A stretch of DNA of 64,000 bases, taken from positions 1 through 64,000 of the forward strand of contig NZ_BDBR01000046.1 of NCBI RefSeq assembly GCF_001613085.1, read 5' to 3'. Under the pieces are notes generated by a model. The model saw nothing but the letters and a program-made list of their open reading frames with translations. It had not been told where the DNA came from and searched no databases. This document shows, in pieces, positions 59,211 through 64,000 of this stretch. The first letter of the stretch is position 1. Every line of letters starts with the position of its first letter. The DNA is from Nocardia salmonicida NBRC 13393 (GTDB taxonomy: Bacteria > Actinomycetota > Actinomycetes > Mycobacteriales > Mycobacteriaceae). The position numbers were made by a program, and so were the translations under genes.

Positions 59211-60359
59211 TCAGGTCGCGCCGTCGATCGCCGCGCCCACATCGATGGTGCGGCCGGTCGGATCGGCCAGTTCGGTGCTCACCACCGCGACGACCTGCGC
59301 GACGACCTGCTTCTTGATCCCGGCCAGCCGGGCCAGGGTCGCCGCGCGCAGGCCCTTCGCGGTGAACTCCATCGAGATGTCCTCGAGCGCGGGCGGCGGC
59401 ACCTCGATCACGATCTGCAACGGCTCGGCGGCCCTTGCCGTGAGGACCAGCGGAATCTCGAGGTCGGCGCGGTAGTGATTGGCTTTGAGGACGTCGACGG
59501 TGATGTCGAGCCCGACCGGCAGCGTCATATCGAAGATCCGCAGCTCGCCCGGCTCGCCGAGGCCACGATCGATCACGCGCGGCTGCTCGATCGCACCGCG
59601 CACGGTCACCGTGGCCGCGCCGCGTGGGCCCTCGGCCAGCGGTCCCACCTCGATCTCGTTGCCCGCCAACTGCGCGACCACGCCGTGCACGCGATCCCTG
59701 GTGACGATGGTGGTGAAGAAGCGCAGACCGAATTCGCGGTAGTCGATCCATTCGAAGACGGTGTCGTTGCGATGCGGTGAGCGGTAACCGTCCAGGATCG
59801 CCTCGATATCGAAGACCCGCTCCGAGCGCACCTTCGGATCGCCGACGATGGCATTGACCCGGCTGGCGACCTCGCGCTGCACCAGGCCCGCGATCGGGTC
59901 GAGCAGCATCTCCCACGCACCGTCGATGGCCTCGGCGCGCAACGTGAAGCTGACGTCCTTGGCCGTCACGGGGGCGACATCGATCACGACCAGCAGCGGG
60001 GCGGCGGTGCGGGCGTGCAGCGTCAGCCCGATCTCGACCACGGCGGCCAGGCGCAGTTTGCGTCCACCGAGGACCAGTTTCACGGCCAGGGTCAGCGGGA
60101 CCTTCACGCCGAAGCTCAGCGCGTCACCGCGAGTACGGGTGACGACAGGGGTTCCCAGGGTGCCCTCGGCGACGAAACCGGCCAGCCCGGCGGGGCCGAG
60201 GGAGAACGGGCCGATCTTCACGCCACGCCCGGTCATCCCCGATACCGCGGCGGTGATGCGCTCCTCGGTCACCGCGTAGGTGACGAATCGTTCGCCGAAA
60301 TCGGCGTACTCGATCCTCATCGGCTCACGACGTGGCTGCTCGTCCACCTTCACACGCAC
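59211..60359 (-). CDS. two-repeat beta-rich protein of unknown function
   Basis: A 382-residue protein made of two homologous halves. IEYADFGERFVTYAVTEERI in the first corresponds to IDYREFGLRFFTTIVTRDRV in the second, and each half continues with a GPFSLGPAG/GPLAEGPRG-type turn, a VPLTLAVKL/LPVGLDITV strand and a VVIDVAPV/IVIEVPPP strand. The repeating long amphipathic beta-strands suggest a lipid-binding (TULIP-like) or curved-sheet fold. No signal peptide is visible. The GTG at 60359 is 7 bases after a TACCGT hexamer; the GTG at 60368 and ATG at 60320 are alternatives. Function not recognised. Confidence 0.6.
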   Translation of the reverse strand: MRVKVDEQPRREPMRIEYADFGERFVTYAVTEERITAAVSGMTGRGVKIGPFSLGPAGLAGFVAEGTLGTPVVTRTRGDALSFGVKVPLTLAVKLVLGGRKLRLAAVVEIGLTLHARTAAPLLVVIDVAPVTAKDVSFTLRAEAIDGAWEMLLDPIAGLVQREVASRVNAIVGDPKVRSERVFDIEAILDGYRSPHRNDTVFEWIDYREFGLRFFTTIVTRDRVHGVVAQLAGNEIEVGPLAEGPRGAATVTVRGAIEQPRVIDRGLGEPGELRIFDMTLPVGLDITVDVLKANHYRADLEIPLVLTARAAEPLQIVIEVPPPALEDISMEFTAKGLRAATLARLAGIKKQVVAQVVAVVSTELADPTGRTIDVGAAIDGAT

Positions 60360-60366
60360 ATCGAAC

Positions 60367-60372
60367 ACGGTA
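60367..60372 (-). promoter_or_regulatory. -10 hexamer TACCGT before two-repeat protein
   Basis: On the minus strand TACCGT is followed by GTTCGAT and the GTG at 60359, which supports this start. Confidence 0.4.
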
Positions 60373-60547
60373 CGTGACGTCAGCGAACCCGCTGTTGGTG
60401 GCACAACTCCCCCGTCCTGCCGATGAGGGGGAAGCAGGACGGAGGAGCCGGCGACGGCGCTGCCGGGCGCCGCGAGTTCCATGGTACGGGTATCGGCGTG
60501 GTACCGCCGTCCAGGATCATCGCAGTTGTCTTGAGCGCCAATCGATT

Positions 60548-61132
60548 TCAGAATCGCCCGTAACCGACCAGATCGGCGGTTTCGGCGGGTGTGATGGTTC
60601 GGACCCGAACCCCGCCCATTTCGTTGCCGCCGATGGTGGTGATCGTGTCGCCCTCGGCCTTCAACACGATGTTGGTGTGCTGGCCGAGCGGGCTGTCGGG
60701 CCCGTAGAGGACCACGTCACCGGTGCGCGGGCGATAGCCCACGTCGGCGCGGGTGAATCGGCCGACCTGCTGGTAGTACTCCTGCAGCGTGTACACGCCG
60801 GGGATCCGCCAGGAACCGGAGTTCGGGTTGGCCAGCGGCCTGCCCGCCTCGCGCATCGTCCAGCTGACGAAGTCGGCGCACCACGCCTCCTTGACGCCCT
60901 CGGCGTACTTCGGGCCGTCGCCGGGCTGCTCGTACTCGCGGCGCAACACGTCGACGAGCACGACCTGCTGCTCGTCGAGACGTTCGCTGTCGAGCGCGGG
61001 GAACTGATCTCCCCAATCGTGCTGCCACCACACAAGTCCGACGACTACCACGGTCGCCGCGGCCAACATTCCGGAGATTCCGACGATCCAGGGCGTGCGT
61101 CGACCGGATCGTTCGGCGTGAATCTGCGTCAT
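60548..61132 (-). CDS. membrane-anchored CHAP-domain amidase/endopeptidase-like protein
   Basis: A 194-residue protein. A single N-terminal transmembrane helix (about residues 14-36) anchors it, with a short linker. The CHAP domain follows: KEAWCADFVSWTMREAG with the nucleophile C85, RPRTGDVVLYG, SPLGQHTNIVL with H152 and TTIGGNEMGG with the polar third residue. CHAP domains cut peptide cross-links or amide bonds in peptidoglycan. The domain faces outward, judging by its anchor. The transcript is monocistronic; a 190-base gap separates it from the two-repeat protein. Confidence 0.85.
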   Translation of the reverse strand: MTQIHAERSGRRTPWIVGISGMLAAATVVVVGLVWWQHDWGDQFPALDSERLDEQQVVLVDVLRREYEQPGDGPKYAEGVKEAWCADFVSWTMREAGRPLANPNSGSWRIPGVYTLQEYYQQVGRFTRADVGYRPRTGDVVLYGPDSPLGQHTNIVLKAEGDTITTIGGNEMGGVRVRTITPAETADLVGYGRF

Positions 61133-61523
61133 CGCCCCCCACTCTCATTCGTCCTTCTGACCTATTGGACGAATCGCGAGGGCGTTCGGTTCCCGATCGC
61201 GGGTGTTTTCCGAAGCGGACGGGCAACAACCGGGTGGACCCCTGCGCCACCCGGGTATCAGCCCGGCGATCGCTCTCGGCGCGCCAACGGGTGCGCGCCG
61301 TCCCCTCCGGCGACCTCGAGCCCGCGCAGGGGTGGTGTCGAACACTTTCCGCTTCGGAACACACTGGCCCGACCAGCACAGAGGCCGATGATCAGCCTGT
61401 GCGCGACGGTCGGGTAGCCACGCGCTGCCCCGCTCGGCTGACATGATTTTTGCGAAACCTTTACCCTCGGTCAAGCTAGGCGACTGTCCCAATTTGTACC
61501 TATGACCGAACCGGGAGTGCATT
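61133..61523. other. 391-base intergenic region, no gene seen
   Basis: Between the divergent CHAP and MmyB-type genes. No coding sequence with plausible start and codon use was found on either strand. It should hold the promoters of both flanking genes; TACCTA and TATGAC stretches about 25-30 bases before the GTG at 61524 are weak -10 candidates. No repeat or hairpin stood out. Confidence 0.5.
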
Positions 61524-62249
61524 GTGGAAGACCCGAACGCGTCGATCTCGCGATACCTCCGCGAACGCCGCGAATCGTCGGGCCTGACCAGGGCGGCGCT
61601 CGGCGAGACGGCGGGCATCTCGCCCGCGCTCATCCAGAAGATCGAACAGGGCACGCGCACACCGACACTGGAGGCGCTGACCGCGCTGTTCGACGCGCTC
61701 GACGTGCCCGAGGTGTTTCGCGACCATCTGATCTCGCTGTCGGTGGCCCACCGCTACGACTCGACGCCCTCGCTCGTCCGACCGGCCGACCAGGTCCTGA
61801 TCGACGGGATCACCCATCCTGCCAGCCTGCAACTACATCCGGTCTTCGAGATCCTGGCCACCAACGCCGCGTGGCGACGCCTCTTTCCCGGCCTGGTCAC
61901 GGGCGAGTCGATGCTCGAGTGGATGTTGCTCGACCCGCGCGCCAGGACCGCGCTGGTCGACTGGGAGCAGCAGGTTCACCTGTGCGTCTACGCGTTTCGC
62001 GTGATGGGCCCGGGATTGGCGTCGCGAACGCGGATCGCCGAGATCGTCGAAACCTGTGCGCGCGCTTCCGAATGGGAGAAATTCTGGACCACCGAACCGT
62101 CGGCCACGCCCGGACCCGACGGACCGATGGTGCAACTGCGCGATCCGCACAGCGGCGCGCCGATCTCGATGGCGGTGCACTCCCTCGGCGCCTCCCTGGT
62201 ACCGCGTCGGGACTGGTCGCTGGTGGTGTACTCGCCGGCCGCTGACTGA
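61524..62249 (+). CDS. MmyB-type helix-turn-helix regulator
   Basis: A 241-residue transcription regulator. The N-terminal XRE HTH reads LRERRESSGLTRAALGETAGISPALIQKIE (about residues 12-42). The C-terminal 150 residues are the MmyB-like ligand-binding domain: HPVFEILATNAAWRRLFPG, MLEWMLLDPRARTALVDWE and MVQLRDPHSGAPISMAVHSLG. Such regulators often control nearby dehydrogenases or exporters; here the neighbour is an MFS exporter on the opposite strand whose stop is one base away, so direct autoregulation of a shared promoter is not possible. The GTG start is preceded by GGGAG at 9 bases. Confidence 0.85.
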   Translation: MEDPNASISRYLRERRESSGLTRAALGETAGISPALIQKIEQGTRTPTLEALTALFDALDVPEVFRDHLISLSVAHRYDSTPSLVRPADQVLIDGITHPASLQLHPVFEILATNAAWRRLFPGLVTGESMLEWMLLDPRARTALVDWEQQVHLCVYAFRVMGPGLASRTRIAEIVETCARASEWEKFWTTEPSATPGPDGPMVQLRDPHSGAPISMAVHSLGASLVPRRDWSLVVYSPAAD

Positions 62250-62250
62250 C

Positions 62251-63681
62251 TCAGTCGGCCTTCTTCTTCGCCTTGGGAATGCACAGGGTCAAGGCGATGG
62301 CGGCGACCGCACCCGCCATCGCGATGAAGAACGCGGTGTGGAACGCAGACCGGGTCGGCACCATGTGCGGGCCGAGGTGCATGGTCATGTGCGCGAGCAC
62401 GACGCCCATCACCGCCGCCGAGGTCGAAGTACCGACGGACCGCATCAGCGAGTTGAGGCCGTTGGCCGCGGCGGTTTCGCTCAGCGGCACCGCGCCCATG
62501 ATCAGCGCTGGCATGGCCGCGAATGCCAGGCCGACACCGCCCGCGACGATGAGCGCCGAGAGCACGATCTGCCACACGGTGTCCATCATGACGACCGCGC
62601 ACAGGTAGCCGAGCGCGATCACCGCCGAGCCGAGCGCCAGCGTGAACTTCGGGCCCTTCTTCGCCGACAGCCGCGCCGACACCGGCGAGAGCAGCATCAT
62701 CACCAGACCGGTCGGCGCCATCGCCAGGCCGGCGACCACCATCGACAGCCCGAACCCGTAGCCGGTCTGCTTCGGGGCCATGAGCAGCTGCGGGAACGTC
62801 AGCGACATGCCGTAGAGCGAGAAGCCGACCGCGATCGAGGCCATATTGGTGAACAGCACGCGCGGACGAGCCGACACGCGCAGGTCGACCAGCGGTGCGG
62901 ACCGGCGCAGTTCATAGGCGCCCCAACCGAGGAAGCTCACCAGCGACAGACCGAACAGCGCGAGGATCGAACCGCTCGCCCAGCCCCAGTCGGCACCCTT
63001 GGTGATGCCGATCAGCAGCGCGAGCAGGGCGATCGACAGCCCGATCGCACCACCGAAATCGAAGCGCGCGGGCGTGCGCACCGGCGACTCCGGCACGAAC
63101 ACGAAAACCAGCACCGCGCACACCACGCCGAGCCCGGCCGCGGTCCAGAACAGCATGTGCCAGTCCGTGTTCTGCGCGATCAGCGCCGAGAACGGCAGGC
63201 CGACGGCGCCGCCGACGCCGAGGGTCGCGCTCATCACCGCCATCGCGCCGCCGACCTTCTCGGGCGCGAGCTCGTCGCGCATGATGCTGATCCCCAGCGG
63301 GATCGCACCCACCGCGACGCCCTGCAGCGACCGGCCGAGCACCTCGGGCAGCAGCGAGCTCGACACCGCGCAGACCACCGAGCCGACGATCATGAAGCCG
63401 AGATTGATGACGAGGATTCGCCGCTTGCCGAACATATCGCCGAGCCGTCCGGCGATCGGCGTCGAGACCGCACCCGCCAGCAGGGTGGCGGTGACCACCC
63501 AGGAGGCGTTGGAGGCCGAGGTGTTGAGCAAGGTCGGCAGCGTCGGAATGATCGGGATGACCAGCGTCTGCATGAGAGAAACGACGATGCCGACCGTACT
63601 GAGCACCGCGATCAGCACGGCCGGGGCCGGGCGGCGAGCTTCGGGGAGGGCCGGCGTGACGTCGGCGGCAGTTACAGACAC
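62251..63681 (-). CDS. MFS drug-exporter-type transporter (DHA2 family)
   Basis: A 476-residue MFS protein with about 14 transmembrane helices. Motif A (RLGDMFGKRRILVIN) lies between helices 2 and 3, motif C-like glycine/proline pairs (LGVGGAVGLPFSALIA) in helix 5. These are the marks of DHA2 proton-coupled drug exporters. A lysine-rich C-terminus (KAKKKAD) faces the cytosol. GTG 63681 is preferred over the upstream 63735 start, which would add a Cys-rich, operator-overlapping leader. It is divergent from a MarR gene with an inverted-repeat region between them, the classic arrangement of a MarR-controlled exporter. Confidence 0.88.
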   Translation of the reverse strand: MSVTAADVTPALPEARRPAPAVLIAVLSTVGIVVSLMQTLVIPIIPTLPTLLNTSASNASWVVTATLLAGAVSTPIAGRLGDMFGKRRILVINLGFMIVGSVVCAVSSSLLPEVLGRSLQGVAVGAIPLGISIMRDELAPEKVGGAMAVMSATLGVGGAVGLPFSALIAQNTDWHMLFWTAAGLGVVCAVLVFVFVPESPVRTPARFDFGGAIGLSIALLALLIGITKGADWGWASGSILALFGLSLVSFLGWGAYELRRSAPLVDLRVSARPRVLFTNMASIAVGFSLYGMSLTFPQLLMAPKQTGYGFGLSMVVAGLAMAPTGLVMMLLSPVSARLSAKKGPKFTLALGSAVIALGYLCAVVMMDTVWQIVLSALIVAGGVGLAFAAMPALIMGAVPLSETAAANGLNSLMRSVGTSTSAAVMGVVLAHMTMHLGPHMVPTRSAFHTAFFIAMAGAVAAIALTLCIPKAKKKAD

Positions 63682-63725
63682 AAATATGCACGCTACACAG
63701 GGTGTGCATGGTACACAATTTGTGT
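63677..63725. promoter_or_regulatory. nested inverted repeats between MFS and MarR genes
   Basis: ACACAAAT near 63679 is mirrored by ATTTGTGT near 63718, and inside them ATGCAC is mirrored by GTGCAT. The outer arms reach into the MFS start codon region. This symmetric stretch in the divergent gap is a likely MarR operator. The repeat arms were read by eye. Confidence 0.55.
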
Positions 63726-63755
63726 CCGGGGTCACTCACGCGACATAGTTGGCAC

Positions 63756-64000
63756 ATGTCCGATTCCGGCGCCGCCGACGACACCCCGTTCACCCGCCTG
63801 GTGTTCGAGTTGAACCTGATCTCTCGGCACTTTCCCACGACCACCCGCAGGCGCCCCGGTTTCCTCCTCGACCGATCGGCGTTCCTCATCCTGACCAGGC
63901 TCGATCTCGGTGAACCGCTGAGCCTGCGCGAGCTGTCGGAGTCGTTCCAGCTCGATATCTCCACCATCAACCGCCAGGTCGGCGCGATGCTGAAACAGGA
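63756..64000 (+). CDS. MarR family regulator, 3' end outside window
   Basis: The first 81 residues of a winged-helix MarR regulator: FTRLVFELNLISRHFPTTTR, the helix FLILTRLDLGEP and the HTH start SLRELSESFQLDISTINRQVGAML, which is the recognition helix. The protein continues past base 64000. The gene starts at the ATG at 63756, 6 bases after CATAGT (a plausible leaderless -10). Divergent from the DHA2 exporter that it probably represses. Confidence 0.82.
   Translation, partial: MSDSGAADDTPFTRLVFELNLISRHFPTTTRRRPGFLLDRSAFLILTRLDLGEPLSLRELSESFQLDISTINRQVGAMLKQ

Overview
The window reads as a chromosomal segment of a high-GC actinomycete of the Nocardia/Mycobacterium group, most likely Nocardia itself. 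The evidence is the gene set: mycothiol synthesis (mshB), phosphatidylinositol mannoside synthesis (pimE, lpqW), coenzyme F420 synthesis (fbiC), glucosyl-3-phosphoglycerate synthase (gpgS), a FolP2-type DHPS homologue, DUF3117, a SigE/RseA/HtrA/TatB module and WXG100/EspC-type secretion substrates. Recalled against M. tuberculosis H37Rv, the conserved backbone corresponds to about Rv1159-Rv1239, largely in reverse order and cut by local inversions and Nocardia-type insertions. No rRNA, tRNA, CRISPR array, insertion sequence or replication origin was seen.

Layout. 1-5.5 kb: partial FAD oxidoreductase, small membrane protein, PHP phosphoesterase, CorA, SUFU-like protein, stress membrane protein and a frameshifted CitE-like lyase with a duplicated 3' end. 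5.6-13.3 kb: MgtE-N/CBS protein, DUF1003 protein, two tandem transglycosylase-like secreted proteins, a four-gene type VII secretion-like cassette, and mrp. 13.4-15.4 kb: DivIVA-like protein, tag, DUF3117 and an RlmA-type methyltransferase that appears to start at CTG. 15.5-18 kb: glgA and glgC, divergent (glycogen/alpha-glucan). 18-22.1 kb: O-methyltransferase, then sigE-rseA-htrA-tatB (envelope stress). 22.2-26.2 kb: an accessory islet with an HTH protein, an Imm1-like protein, an XdhC-like protein, and a TetR gene with DUF6640 behind a perfect long palindrome. 26.2-31.3 kb: a leftward operon LOG2-LOG1-fadD6-folP2-gpgS.

31.3-46 kb: dapE and dapD (divergent), an exported protein, an FAD oxidoreductase translationally coupled to an ECF41/SigJ-type sigma factor, a PPOX protein and a molybdopterin-domain protein around an 18-bp palindrome, fadD36, an MpaB/DUF2236 protein, a degenerate SxxK protein, a kinase remnant, then fdxC-dapC and fbiC. 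46-53 kb: two PH-domain membrane proteins, TetR, DUF1622, and lpqW-mshB followed by a small membrane gene, all three leftward. 53-64 kb: typA, a small Cys/Lys-rich protein, a pterin dehydratase, pimE, several secreted proteins (including a Ser/Ile/Gly-repeat protein, a Tat-exported DUF1906 protein and a CHAP protein), an MmyB-type regulator, and an MFS exporter divergent from a MarR regulator that runs off the window.

Three lysine/meso-DAP genes (dapC, dapD, dapE) and the many wall-active proteins make this an envelope-biogenesis neighbourhood. A striking regulatory feature is that at least seventeen genes carry a TANNNT hexamer exactly 6 or 7 bases before the start codon. This is the signature of leaderless transcripts, and I used it to choose several starts.
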